Assembly (NCBI GenBank): GCA_902825945.1
Contig: CADECY010000010.1
Coordinates: 28,695 to 75,768, forward strand
Direction: 5' to 3'
Length of the DNA stretch: 47,074 nucleotides
Source: an uncultured Acidobacteriota bacterium
GTDB taxonomy: Bacteria > Acidobacteriota > Terriglobia > Bryobacterales > Bryobacteraceae
Shown: positions 1 to 9,265 of the stretch, piece after piece
Numbering within the stretch: the first letter of the stretch is position 1
Layout: the number at the start of each line of letters is the position of its first letter
Translations under genes and position numbers: made by a program
The notes under the pieces: generated by a model
What the model was told of the DNA's origin: nothing
The model's input: only the letters and a program-made list of their open reading frames with translations
Database searches by the model: none

Positions 1-1587
<1,587 letters not shown>

Positions 1588-1635
1588 TCGCCTGGCCTTG
1601 TCACGAACCGGCCGCGCTCCGGTATGATCTCAGGG

Positions 1636-1790
1636 ATGAGGAGTGTCACCATCTTCGTCGCCTCGCCCTGCGACGTCGCCGCCGAACGGACCGCCGTCCG
1701 CGAGGTCGCCGATCAGTTGAACGCCAGATGGAGGTGCGCGCGGCGTCCGCCTCGACGTGCGAGCCTACGAGACGGACGCGCGGGGTCAGC
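1636..1790 (+). pseudogene. DUF4062 N-terminal fragment, frameshifted (copy 1)
   Basis: The first ~33 residues (start MRSVTIFVASPCDVAAER) match the start of the DUF4062 gene at 3798 almost residue for residue. A net 2-nt loss near 1725-1740 then shifts the frame; the continuation (VRAYETDARG) is readable in another frame from about 1754. Homology stops near 1790, before the rest of the domain. The leader is shared with copy 2, including a TATGAT hexamer at 1623-1628, 7 nt before the ATG. The fragment is best read as a dead partial duplicate. Confidence 0.75.
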
Positions 1791-1962
1791 CAGCCTTGCA
1801 GTCATCAAGGGGATTGGGACGAAGCTCGCCGCCGAAAAAATCGCTCGCAGCGTTCTCCGGTGACTCAATAGGTCGAGATAGCATTCTTGCCGACAGACTG
1901 GCCAACGAACGGCACAGCAGCGCTCACTCTTGCCTTTTGCTAAAAGCGCTACAGCACGCCCC

Positions 1963-2799
1963 CTATCTCCCCATTCTGACCAATTCTGCCACAGCCTCGT
2001 TCTTGCGGGCCCTCAGTTTGACCCGATAGCGAGTCACGAGGATGTGGTTGAGAGTTGCCTCGGGCGTCTTCTTCCGCGCATTGGCGCGCGCCGATCCATC
2101 AGAGAGAATCGAATGATATGCTGCCATGTTTACTATCCCTTCAATTCCCAGCAGATTGACGAGCCTCTGATTGCCATCGACGGCGATCCTTCGGCAGACT
2201 TCGCTGGCTAAGATGGCATGCTTGGGTACAAAGGGCAGTTCGTCGCCGGGTGTAAGCAGGGGAAGCGGCGGCAACCTCCTCCCCTTCCGCAGGCCATTGT
2301 TCCAGTTGTTCCAGTCATCGAAGCATCTCTTGAGTGAAGCGCTCTCAGCGTATTGGTTGAGGCCCTTGCTCGCACGTCCTGATCTATGAACAATACAATT
2401 CCTCGCCCAAGCAAAATATTCGAACAGCGGGAGTTCGCTGAGGGCCGATGCCGGCCACCCGAATTCCTCATACAGCTTTCGGAAAAAACCAACCTTGTCG
2501 TTGCTTGTGCCCTGCTTCCCCGAGATCGATCCACCGCCGAGCGGCGCGGTAGCGGTCACGTTCAGCCTTCACTCCGGCACAGAAGTCTTCCAACGCGGTA
2601 ACGACCCGGACAATCCCCATCTGCGCGATAAATGCCTGCGCTCTCTCGAACTCCGCTTCGAAACGCGCACCAACGTCGGGACGCTGCACCTTGATCTCCG
2701 TAAAATACCCTCGAGCAGCATTCTCGCAGAGCGGCTTAGATCCTCGTGGGAACGGAGGAACCGATAAAGCGGCTCAGTGTTCGCATTTTGAATATCCAT
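1963..2799 (-). pseudogene. HEPN-like protein gene with two compensating frameshifts
   Basis: Three overlapping open frames on the minus strand join into one ~278-residue protein. It starts at 2799 (MDIQNANTEPLYRFL), changes frame somewhere in about 2690-2755, runs through VQRPDVGARFEAEFERAQAF, and returns to the first frame at the A6 tract 2483-2488. With one base fewer in that tract the text reads continuously as GWFFRKLYEEFGWP. The C-terminal part contains ARNCIVHRSGRAS, an R-x4-H motif typical of HEPN nuclease or toxin domains. A TACAAT hexamer lies 7 nt before the ATG. This could be a decayed gene or two sequencing errors; the net frame is preserved. The HEPN assignment rests on the motif and the helical appearance only. 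Confidence 0.6.
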
Positions 2800-2806
2800 T
2801 GGCCTG

Positions 2807-2812
2807 ATTGTA
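2807..2812 (-). promoter_or_regulatory. -10-like TACAAT, 7 nt before HEPN gene start
   Basis: On the minus strand TACAAT is followed by 7 nt and then the ATG at 2799. Transcription starting about 7 nt after the hexamer would begin at the start codon, giving a leaderless mRNA. No good -35 is evident. Confidence 0.45.
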
Positions 2813-2817
2813 CACAC

Positions 2818-3089
2818 GCCAGGACTGCATGTTCGAACGGGAGTTGTCCCGGCGTTGCATGCGGCCGATCGCGTAGAGCTGGGTGCGGCCTTCTGCGGCG
2901 CCGTTTTCAGGTCGGCTGCGTATTCGTTGAGCGCCGAATCGCCCCATATCCCCTCGCTTCGTCCGTTTCAAACCGCCGCGTTCGATTCCCAGTATTCGAC
3001 CCGAGGTTGATCGCGAACTCGTGCCCCTCGCATGCTGGAACGAGCCGCACGGTAGCACGCTGCATTGCCGCATGCCTGCAAATGAGCCG
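2818..3089. other. Intergenic stretch, nothing recognised
   Basis: About 270 bases lie between the divergent HEPN-like gene and the toxin gene. Open frames exist on both strands, but none has a recognisable protein pattern or a ribosome binding site, and none continues a neighbouring gene. The higB promoter lies at the right edge. Confidence 0.5.
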
Positions 3090-3118
3090 TCGACGGCCCA
3101 TATCCATTCGGATATAAT
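3090..3118 (+). promoter_or_regulatory. Promoter of the higBA-like operon
   Basis: TCGACG at 3090-3095, a 17-nt spacer, and a perfect TATAAT at 3113-3118. The toxin ATG at 3125 is only 6 nt after the -10, so the transcript would start at or beside the A of ATG (leaderless). Confidence 0.6.
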
Positions 3119-3124
3119 CGGACA

Positions 3125-3451
3125 ATGAAGTCCGTGCGTTTCCTCGGGGACTCGCTGGAATGCCTGCGAGCCTTCCCGCCGGACGCGCGGCACGACGCAG
3201 GGTTTCAACTGGAGAAGGTACAGCGCGGCGGGCAGCCCGACGATTTCAAGCCAATGCCGGTAGCCGACAAAGGCGTCGAGGAGATTCGCTTGACGGATGA
3301 CAGCGGAGCCTATCGTGTAATCTACTTGGCGCGGCGCGCGGAAGCCGTCTACGTCCTGCACGCTTTCCAGAAGAAGACGCAAGCAACTTCACAGCGCGAC
3401 CTCGAGATCGCCCAAAAGCGATTCGCACAACTGTCAAGGGGAGGAACATGA
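3125..3451 (+). CDS. Type II toxin, phage Gp49-like/HigB family (RelE fold)
   Basis: This 108-residue protein has the pattern of the COG4679 toxins. It opens with FLGDSLECLRAFPPDAR, has a central VEEIRLTDDSGAYRVIYLAR strand pair, then VYVLHAFQKKT and a C-terminal helix (DLEIAQKRFAQL). These are RelE-superfamily mRNA interferases or related growth inhibitors. The conserved Arg/Lys-rich surface and FQKKT motif are present and nothing is truncated. The stop overlaps the start of the antitoxin gene by 4 nt (ATGA), the normal toxin-first order of HigBA systems. A perfect TATAAT sits 6 nt upstream. Confidence 0.9.
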   Translation: MKSVRFLGDSLECLRAFPPDARHDAGFQLEKVQRGGQPDDFKPMPVADKGVEEIRLTDDSGAYRVIYLARRAEAVYVLHAFQKKTQATSQRDLEIAQKRFAQLSRGGT

Positions 3452-3729
3452 AGAAAGCCGAAACCTACGCATCCGTTTGGGACGCGATTGCCGATACGCC
3501 GGAGGAGGCCGCGAACCTCCGAGCGCGGTCCGATCTGATGCGGCAGATCACGGCCTTGGTGAAGGCACGGGAGTGGACCCAGGCCGAAGCCGCGAAACGC
3601 TGCGGCGTGACGCAGCCGAGGATCAACGATCTGCTCCGCGGCCGGCTCTCCCGCTTTTCGCTCGACGCGCTGGTCAACATCGCGGCCGCGCTGGGCTGCC
3701 GCGTGCGGATCGGCTTGGACGCTGCCTGA
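3448..3729 (+). CDS. HigA/XRE-family antitoxin
   Basis: This 93-residue DNA-binding antitoxin is encoded immediately after the toxin (ATGA overlap). A short N-terminal helix (ASVWDAIADTPEEAANLRARSDLM) typical of COG5606 antitoxins leads into a helix-turn-helix at about residues 38-75, with WTQAEAAKRCGVTQPRINDLLRG as the recognition part, and then FSLDALVNIAAALGCRVRI. It should neutralise the toxin and repress the shared promoter. Its presence and intactness, beside otherwise decayed genes, fits selection to keep the pair. Confidence 0.92.
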   Translation: MKKAETYASVWDAIADTPEEAANLRARSDLMRQITALVKAREWTQAEAAKRCGVTQPRINDLLRGRLSRFSLDALVNIAAALGCRVRIGLDAA

Positions 3730-3784
3730 GAGTCGAGTGCGGACTCTGGCGGCGAAACTCATCATGGAACCGGACGCACTCCGG

Positions 3785-3790
3785 TATGAT
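3785..3790 (+). promoter_or_regulatory. -10-like TATGAT, 7 nt before DUF4062 start
   Basis: TATGAT is followed by CTCAGGG and then the ATG at 3798. The same arrangement is conserved in the duplicate at 1623-1636, supporting 3798 (and 1636) as the start rather than the in-frame ATG inside the hexamer. Confidence 0.5.
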
Positions 3791-3797
3791 CTCAGGG

Positions 3798-4181
3798 ATG
3801 AGGGGTGTCACGGTTTTCGTCGCCTCGCCCAGCGACGTCTCCGCCGAACGGGCCGCCGTCCGCGAGGTCGCCGATCAGTTGAACCGGCAGATGGACGGTG
3901 AGCGCGGCGTCCGCCTCGACGTGCGAGCCTACGAAACGGACGCGCGGGCTCGCCTCGACTCCGAAGGTCCGCAGGCCGTGGTCAACAAGGACATGCCGGT
4001 CGAGCGGCACGACATCGTCATCGGGATCTTCTGGATGCGCTTCGGGACGCCGATTCCGGAGGAAGGCGGGCAAACGGGGTCCGAGTACGAAATCCGCCGT
4101 GCCCTCGCGAATCAGCGCGGTCTTCGCCGCGATCGCAAGAGTCCTCCCGCGTTTCCCGGAAGCCGAAAAGGCAATCCGTGA
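3798..4181 (+). CDS. DUF4062 domain protein, C-terminally truncated (copy 2)
   Basis: The 127 residues hold an essentially complete DUF4062 domain: VTVFVASPSDVSAERAAVRE at the N-terminus, VRLDVRAYETDARARL, QAVVNKDMPVERHDIVIGIFWMRFGTPIP and GSEYEIRRALANQ. In intact proteins this domain heads a longer effector or NTPase. Here the next ~20 residues lose the family pattern and the frame stops, so the rest of the gene is missing. DUF4062 proteins are common in defence-type gene neighbourhoods. The 5' ~185 bp is duplicated at 1604-1790. Whether the stump is expressed or functional is unknown. Confidence 0.7.
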   Translation: MRGVTVFVASPSDVSAERAAVREVADQLNRQMDGERGVRLDVRAYETDARARLDSEGPQAVVNKDMPVERHDIVIGIFWMRFGTPIPEEGGQTGSEYEIRRALANQRGLRRDRKSPPAFPGSRKGNP

Positions 4182-4275
4182 GGCCATGCTCGAGGCGAAA
4201 CGAGCGCTGGCACGAGCGGCACCCGTGACTCTCGTGAGACTCTTTGCGTCTTCGACGAAAGCGCCATTGACTCCC

Positions 4276-5226
4276 CTACTCGCGAGAATACGGAACCACC
4301 AACCGCGCCACCTCCTCCGCGATCCCGATACGCGCGATCGCCCCCGAGTTGAATTCGAGCCGGTCGCTCTCGACTCCATCGGAGAAGATCACGCCATCCG
4401 TAGGCATGCGCGACTCGAGCGAAAGAGCCTGCCCTTCCTCGACGAATCCAGCCACGATCCGCGATTGCGAGTGGCGGCTGGTGAACGGCTCGCGCACCAC
4501 GAAACATAACCGGCGATCTTCCCACTCGAATCGCAACCCGGAGTTCCCGTTGCCGCCGAGGAATTCGCCGATGCCCCCGGCCATGCGCATCATGGACGAC
4601 AGCCAGCCGCTCGACCCGGCGCCGGTGGAAACGATCACTCCGCTCGACGAATGATCTTCGTTCTTGCCCGCGAACCGGATCTGATAGCGGGCCGACACGT
4701 GGGTCCGCGCGCCAATGAACAGATCGTTGAAGGCGAGCAGGCGCTGGCCGTCTCCGAGCCGAGCCTCGGCCAGTGTCACGCGCCGCATCTCCGCGAGGCC
4801 CGACATCGCCGCCTGAATCGCGGCGCCCGCCTGCGCCACCTGAAACGGCAGCAGGATTCCGTCGAAGCGAGACGGATCGGGATTCACCGCGATGATCGGG
4901 CATCCGAGCGCGTATTTGGCCGTATTCGCCACCAGCCCGTCCTGGCCGAGCGTCACCACCAGATCGGCTTCCGAGAACAGATACGTCGGCGTGATTTCGC
5001 GGTCCATCACTTGCAGCTTCATCGCCGGATCGACCTGACGGAGCAACAGATCGACGGCTTCGCGATAGACGGCGTCCTCTTGTTCGATGTCGCTCACGTC
5101 GCCGCCCGCGCGATTGACATAGAACCGCGCCTGCGCCTGCGTGTTGAAACGCGCGATCAGTCCTTGCAGACGCGTCTTGCGCGTGATGACGACGATCTTC
5201 TCGAAGCCGCCCGTGACTTGCTCCAC
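4276..5226 (-). CDS. NAD(+)-kinase-fold protein with altered GGDG motif
   Basis: This 316-residue protein starts with GTG, 6 nt after the SPFH gene. The NAD/diacylglycerol kinase fold is recognisable: ADLVVTLGQDGLVANTAKY (residues 88-104) stands where NAD kinases have GGDGT, followed by VNPDPSRFDGILLPF (115-129), AFNDLFIGARTHVSARYQI (165-182) matching the NDxxI segment, and GVIVSTGAGSSGWLSS. The change of GGDG to GQDG and loss of the following Thr affect the catalytic loop, so the substrate may not be NAD; annotations of the type 'sugar kinase' are common for such homologues. Same strand as and adjacent to the SPFH gene, so co-transcription is likely. Confidence 0.75.
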   Translation of the reverse strand: MEQVTGGFEKIVVITRKTRLQGLIARFNTQAQARFYVNRAGGDVSDIEQEDAVYREAVDLLLRQVDPAMKLQVMDREITPTYLFSEADLVVTLGQDGLVANTAKYALGCPIIAVNPDPSRFDGILLPFQVAQAGAAIQAAMSGLAEMRRVTLAEARLGDGQRLLAFNDLFIGARTHVSARYQIRFAGKNEDHSSSGVIVSTGAGSSGWLSSMMRMAGGIGEFLGGNGNSGLRFEWEDRRLCFVVREPFTSRHSQSRIVAGFVEEGQALSLESRMPTDGVIFSDGVESDRLEFNSGAIARIGIAEEVARLVVPYSRE

Positions 5227-5232
5227 GCGGAC

Positions 5233-6189
5233 CTACTCCCGCGACGTGAGCGACTTCAGCAAATCGGGCGTCATATTCAACTCGCCGATCTTCTGCGCGT
5301 TCGCCGCCATCTCCTGGAAGGCGAGCGCGATCGCCGCTTGCGGATTGGCGCCATTCTGCGAAAGCATCATCACCGTTCGCCAGTCCAGCGCGCGCAACGG
5401 TTCGATCATCGCGTTCAAGCCGTAGGCGCTCGCGTCTGCTTCCTTGCGCTGATTGGCGACGCGCTGATCGGTCAATTGGGCCTTCTGTTGTTCGATCGAG
5501 ATCTCGGTCTCGATCTGCTTCTCGCGGATCTGGCGTTGCTTCTCCTCGACGGCGAGCTGCGTGTTGAGCTCGCTCTCCTTGATTCGCCGCTCCTGCTCGA
5601 CAGCCGCGTTGCGCCGCTCGTAAATCGCCTCATCGGAGCGCCGGTTCAACGCCTCACGCGCCTCGGCTTCGAGTGCCTTCGCCATGTCCGGCGTGCAACG
5701 CACGGAGAGGATGGTCAGGTCGAGAATCTCGAGTCCGAGTTGTTTGACCGGCTCGGCCTCCTTCACCGCGGCGGTGACTTTCGCCGCGAGTCCGTCGCCC
5801 GCGGTGAGTGCCTGTTTGAGCGTGAGCTTCTGCAGGTCGGTGCGAACGAGAGCCTGCGCCAGTTGGACCAGGCGTTCGGCCGGCTTCTGATAGTCGTCGG
5901 AGATGTACTTGCCGTCAGAGTCGGTGCTGTAGTCGAGCATCGCGGCGAGCCTCTTCGGATCGGCGACGCGATAGGTCAGTTGTCCTTGGAGCGTCACCGT
6001 CTGGAAGTCCGAGGTCGTGTCCTGGAACGCAAACGGCACTCCGGCGCTCGCCATCGGAACGCGCACGATCGACGAACTCGGTCCGAAGTAGAAGAACGAC
6101 AGTCCCGGGCCCTCGCGTTGCAGCTTTCCTCCGGCGAAGTGCAGGACGTAAGTGGTGGGCGAAGTCTTCAGATACCGGATTCCGAACAT
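5233..6189 (-). CDS. SPFH (stomatin/prohibitin/flotillin) domain protein
   Basis: This 318-residue protein has an N-terminal SPFH/band-7 domain (YVLHFAGGKLQREGPGLSFFYF, then DFQTVTLQGQLTYRVADPKRL), a middle part ending LEILDLTILSVRCTPDMAKALE, and a long charged coiled coil (about residues 180-260, EAREALNRRSDEAIYERRNA onward). There is no obvious N-terminal membrane anchor, unlike classical stomatins; membrane association would have to be peripheral. The family scaffolds membrane microdomains or proteases. It lies 63 nt downstream of pyrC and 6 nt before the NAD-kinase-like gene, suggesting that it and the kinase-like protein act as a pair. Confidence 0.85.
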   Translation of the reverse strand: MFGIRYLKTSPTTYVLHFAGGKLQREGPGLSFFYFGPSSSIVRVPMASAGVPFAFQDTTSDFQTVTLQGQLTYRVADPKRLAAMLDYSTDSDGKYISDDYQKPAERLVQLAQALVRTDLQKLTLKQALTAGDGLAAKVTAAVKEAEPVKQLGLEILDLTILSVRCTPDMAKALEAEAREALNRRSDEAIYERRNAAVEQERRIKESELNTQLAVEEKQRQIREKQIETEISIEQQKAQLTDQRVANQRKEADASAYGLNAMIEPLRALDWRTVMMLSQNGANPQAAIALAFQEMAANAQKIGELNMTPDLLKSLTSRE

Positions 6190-6252
6190 TTCCCGATGGT
6201 ATCAGGGCGTGCGAAGCCTCCGGCATTCGGCCGGCGGACGGTTCTGTGGGGC

Positions 6253-7539
6253 CTATTCGCGCGCCCAGGCGATCCGGCCGCCCACGATCGTCGCCACCGG
6301 TGCCCCCCGGAAGGCCGTGCCATGGAACGGCGAATTCTTGCTCTTCGACAACGTCTTGTTGACGTCGTAGGTCCAACGAAGTTCCGGATCGAAGATCGTG
6401 ACATCTCCGGGAAGCCCTGCACTCAGCCGCCCATGATGAGCAAGCCCCATGACGCGCGCCGGATTCGACGTGAACAGCTCGATCATCTTCATCAAGCTGA
6501 TCTTGCCCGGATGCACGAGCGCCTCGAGCGAAAGCCCGATGGCGGTCTCGAGCCCGGTGATGCCGAACGGGCAGCGTTCGAACTCCTGCATCTTTTCGCT
6601 GCCGGGATGCGGCGCGTGATCAGTGGCGATCACCTCCACCGCGCCGGAAACGATCCCCTCGATGACGCTCGTGACGTCACGGTTCGCCCGCAGCGGCGGC
6701 TTCATCTTGTAGTTGGAATCGTAGGGAATCGTGTGATCGTCGGCGAGCACGAAGTGATGCGGAGTCGCTTCCGCGCTCACTTTCAGGCCTTTCGCCTTGG
6801 CATAGGCAACCATGGCAACCGCGTTGGTGGTCGAGATGTGCGCAATATGGACGCGCGCGCCCGTGACTTCAGCCAGCAACAGATCGCGCGCCACCATCAC
6901 GTCTTCCGACGACGACGGAATTCCACGGAGCCCGCGCCTCACCGACGTACAGCCTTCGTGCATGTCGCCACCCGCCGACAGGTTCAGATCCTCGCAGTGA
7001 TCGATCACCGGGATGTTCCAGCCAGCGGCCAGTTCCATGGCGCGGCGCATGACGCGCGAGTTCATGACAGGGCGCCCGTCGTCGGAGATCGCCACCGCGC
7101 CCGCCTGCTTCATCGCACCGATCGAGGCGAGTTCCTCGCCCGCGCTGCCTTTGGTGATGGCGCCAATCGGATAGACCCGCACCGGGGACAGCCGCTCGGC
7201 CCGCTCGATGATGTAGCTGGTGACCGTCGCGTTGTCGTTCACGGGTTTTGTGTTCGGCATGCAGCAGATCGTGGTGAATCCGCCCGCGGCAGCGGCCTTG
7301 CCGCCCGTCTCGATCGTTTCGGCGTGCTCGAATCCCGGCTCGCGCAGGTGCACGTGAATGTCGAGGAATCCCGGCGCGACCACGAGTCCGGTGGCGTCGA
7401 AAATCTTCGAGCCCGAAGGAGCTTCGAGGTTCGGCCCAATCGCCACCGTGAGCCCGCCATCGATCAGTACGTCGGCAACCGCGTCGAATCCACTCGCCGG
7501 ATCCATCACCCGGCCGTTCCGGATCACCAGGGAGCTCAT
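6253..7539 (-). CDS. pyrC: Dihydroorotase (class I)
   Basis: The 428-residue enzyme interconverts carbamoyl-aspartate and dihydroorotate in pyrimidine synthesis. The metal site is intact: HVHLREPG (His62, His64), AISDDGRP (Asp153), DHCED (His181), HIAHIS (His234) and ATDHAPH (Asp307), spaced as in the Aquifex-type enzyme that works with a partner PyrB. The C-terminal LSKSKNSPFHGTAFRG loop is present. The start codon overlaps the pyrB stop (ATGA at 7536-7539), implying translational coupling and probably complex formation with aspartate carbamoyltransferase. Confidence 0.97.
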   Translation of the reverse strand: MSSLVIRNGRVMDPASGFDAVADVLIDGGLTVAIGPNLEAPSGSKIFDATGLVVAPGFLDIHVHLREPGFEHAETIETGGKAAAAGGFTTICCMPNTKPVNDNATVTSYIIERAERLSPVRVYPIGAITKGSAGEELASIGAMKQAGAVAISDDGRPVMNSRVMRRAMELAAGWNIPVIDHCEDLNLSAGGDMHEGCTSVRRGLRGIPSSSEDVMVARDLLLAEVTGARVHIAHISTTNAVAMVAYAKAKGLKVSAEATPHHFVLADDHTIPYDSNYKMKPPLRANRDVTSVIEGIVSGAVEVIATDHAPHPGSEKMQEFERCPFGITGLETAIGLSLEALVHPGKISLMKMIELFTSNPARVMGLAHHGRLSAGLPGDVTIFDPELRWTYDVNKTLSKSKNSPFHGTAFRGAPVATIVGGRIAWARE

Positions 7540-8438
7540 GATTCGTTCAGCACCTTTTCGAGCACGGCCATGCGCACGGCCACGCCATTTTCCACTTGAT
7601 TCAAGATCACCGAGCGTTGGGAATCGGCCACGTCACTCGACAGTTCGCGCCCGCGATTGATCGGGCCGGGATGCATCACGAGCACATCCGGCTTGGCGCG
7701 CTCGACATGCTCGGACCGCAGCCCGTAGAACTGGAAGTACTCGTTCGCCGGAAACGGAATCTCGTTCTGGCGTTCGAGCTGGACGCGCAGCATCATGATC
7801 ACGTCCGCGCCTTCGATCGCCTCGCGCATATCGAAAGTGAGCGTGACATTCGGGCACAACTCGGCGAGTTGCTTCGGCAGCAGCGCCGGCGGACCGCACA
7901 GCACCACGTGCGCGTCGAACTTCGAAAGCAGATACATGTTCGAACGTGCCACGCGGGAGTGGGCGATATCGCCGATGATCGCCACGCGCAGGCCCTCGAG
8001 CGACTTCGTGCGGTCGAGAATCGTGCGCGCGTCGAGCAGCGCTTGTGTCGGATGTTCGTGCGTGCCGTCGCCCGCATTGATGATCGGCGTGGGCAAATGG
8101 CGCGCGAGGAAATGCGGCGCGCCCGAGGCCGCGTGGCGCATCACGATCGCGCTCGGCCGCATCGCGCCGAGCGTGTTCAACGTGTCGACGAGCGACTCGC
8201 CCTTCGAAACACTCGATCCAGAAGCGCTGATTGAAACGGTGTCGGCGCCCAGCCGCTTGGCGGCGATCTCGAAACTGGTGCGCGTGCGCGTGGAGGATTC
8301 GAAGAAAAGGTTCACCACCATCTTGCCGCGCGCGATGTCGAGCTTGGGAGCCGCGTGTTGAAAGTCGCGCGCGCGGTCGAGGATCTTCTGGATCTCCTCG
8401 CGCGGGAGTTCTTCGATACCGAGCAGTCCGGCGGCCAT
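7536..8438 (-). CDS. pyrB: Aspartate carbamoyltransferase catalytic subunit
   Basis: This 300-residue transcarbamylase makes carbamoyl-aspartate from carbamoyl phosphate and aspartate. The carbamoyl-phosphate loop is FFESSTRTRTSFE (residues 46-57). MRHAASGAP and INAGDGTHEHPTQALLDA follow, and HPGPINRGRELSSDVAD carries the aspartate-binding part. Length and motifs are normal for a stand-alone catalytic chain; no pyrI is visible. It begins 5 nt after pyrR and overlaps pyrC by 4 nt. Confidence 0.97.
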   Translation of the reverse strand: MAAGLLGIEELPREEIQKILDRARDFQHAAPKLDIARGKMVVNLFFESSTRTRTSFEIAAKRLGADTVSISASGSSVSKGESLVDTLNTLGAMRPSAIVMRHAASGAPHFLARHLPTPIINAGDGTHEHPTQALLDARTILDRTKSLEGLRVAIIGDIAHSRVARSNMYLLSKFDAHVVLCGPPALLPKQLAELCPNVTLTFDMREAIEGADVIMMLRVQLERQNEIPFPANEYFQFYGLRSEHVERAKPDVLVMHPGPINRGRELSSDVADSQRSVILNQVENGVAVRMAVLEKVLNES

Positions 8439-8443
8439 CGCGG

Positions 8444-8995
8444 TCAGTCCACGCGCTCGACGAGCAGGACCTTTTCCACGCCGTCGATCTCCTGAAATTT
8501 CACCTCGATGATCTCCTGGCCGGTGGTTTGCACGTGCCGCCCCACGTAGCGGGCCGCGATCGGCAACTCGCGGTGGCCGCGATCGATCAGTGCCAGCAGT
8601 TGCACGCGCGAGGGACGTCCGTGATCGAACAGTGCGTCGAGAGCAGCGCGAATCGTGCGTCCGGTATAAAGCACGTCGTCGGTGAGGATGATATCGCGCC
8701 CCTTCACCGGAAACGGAATGTCGGTGGAGTTGACGACGGGCTGATTGGAGACCGTCGAGAGATCGTCGCGGTAGAGATTGATGTCGAGGATCCCGACCGG
8801 AATCTTGCGATTCTCGAGCGCCTCGATTTTGGCCGCGAGCCGCTGCGCCAGCGGGACGCCCCGGCGCCGGATTCCGACGAACGCCAGCTTATCCAGATCT
8901 TCGGTCTTTTCGAGGATTTCATGCGCGAGCCGGACCAGGGTCCGGTCAATCTCGCTCGCGCTCATCAGTTGCGATTTTTCCCGAGTGGTGGGCAT
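8444..8995 (-). CDS. pyrR: PyrR: pyrimidine regulator / uracil phosphoribosyltransferase
   Basis: This is a 183-residue type I phosphoribosyltransferase. MSASEIDRTLVRLAHEILEK is the typical N-terminus, GIRRRGVPLAQRLA the substrate loop, and DIILTDDVLYTGRTIRAAL the PRPP-binding motif; RHVQTTGQEIIEVKF closes the family pattern. ATG 8995 (MPTTREKSQLM) fits family length; the upstream in-frame TTG at 9022 would lie inside the proposed -10. It heads the pyr cluster. The short predicted leader leaves no room for a PyrR attenuator directly before it, so regulation by RNA binding is not evident here. Confidence 0.93.
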   Translation of the reverse strand: MPTTREKSQLMSASEIDRTLVRLAHEILEKTEDLDKLAFVGIRRRGVPLAQRLAAKIEALENRKIPVGILDINLYRDDLSTVSNQPVVNSTDIPFPVKGRDIILTDDVLYTGRTIRAALDALFDHGRPSRVQLLALIDRGHRELPIAARYVGRHVQTTGQEIIEVKFQEIDGVEKVLLVERVD

Positions 8996-9265
8996 GTGTT
9001 TGCCGAGCTCGTAGTATACCAATTGAGGCCACTGGACCAGGAGATTCTCCGGTACGGGTTAGGACCTTTAGGTCCAAAGTAACGGCTTGTTCGCGCCAAG
9101 TCCAGATGGCATGCTGGACACATCGGAACTACCGGAGGAGTAGCTCCGAAGAGCCGTCTGATGCGCCCGTGGAGCCTCCAAACACGGGCGCCGGGCTCGC
9201 GTGCCGGTGGGGCTCCTACGAGTTGTCCGCGGCCTCATGGAAGGCCCGGCGCGGCCCCGCCATCT
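8996..9265 (-). other. ilvD-pyrR intergenic region with hairpins and a promoter-like site
   Basis: Three structures are visible. Perfect 9-bp arms GCGCCCGTG/CACGGGCGC lie at 9163-9171 and 9183-9191, around an 11-nt loop. A short palindrome GGACCT-TT-AGGTCC lies at 9062-9075. On the minus strand a TATACT hexamer lies at 9013-9018, 17 nt before the pyrR ATG. The large hairpin lacks a following T run; it may end ilvD transcription in a Rho-assisted way or be part of a longer leader. The loop contains GAGGCT on the minus strand, a partial match only to known PyrR-binding loops. Confidence 0.45.

Noticed and set aside
2746..3117. Plus-strand frame before the toxin gene
   Set aside because: No family pattern, antisense to the HEPN gene start, and it would run into the higB promoter.
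2774..3382. 202-residue minus-strand frame over higB
   Set aside because: Antisense shadow of the recognised toxin gene, without a recognisable motif.
4651..7599. 982-residue plus-strand frame
   Set aside because: Arg/His-rich antisense of the NAD-kinase-like, SPFH and pyrC genes; a product of high GC at third positions.
9163..9191. Classic PyrR-binding attenuator
   Set aside because: Only the GAGGCT part of the loop fits; the rest of the consensus is missing and a promoter-like site lies downstream. Kept only as a hairpin.
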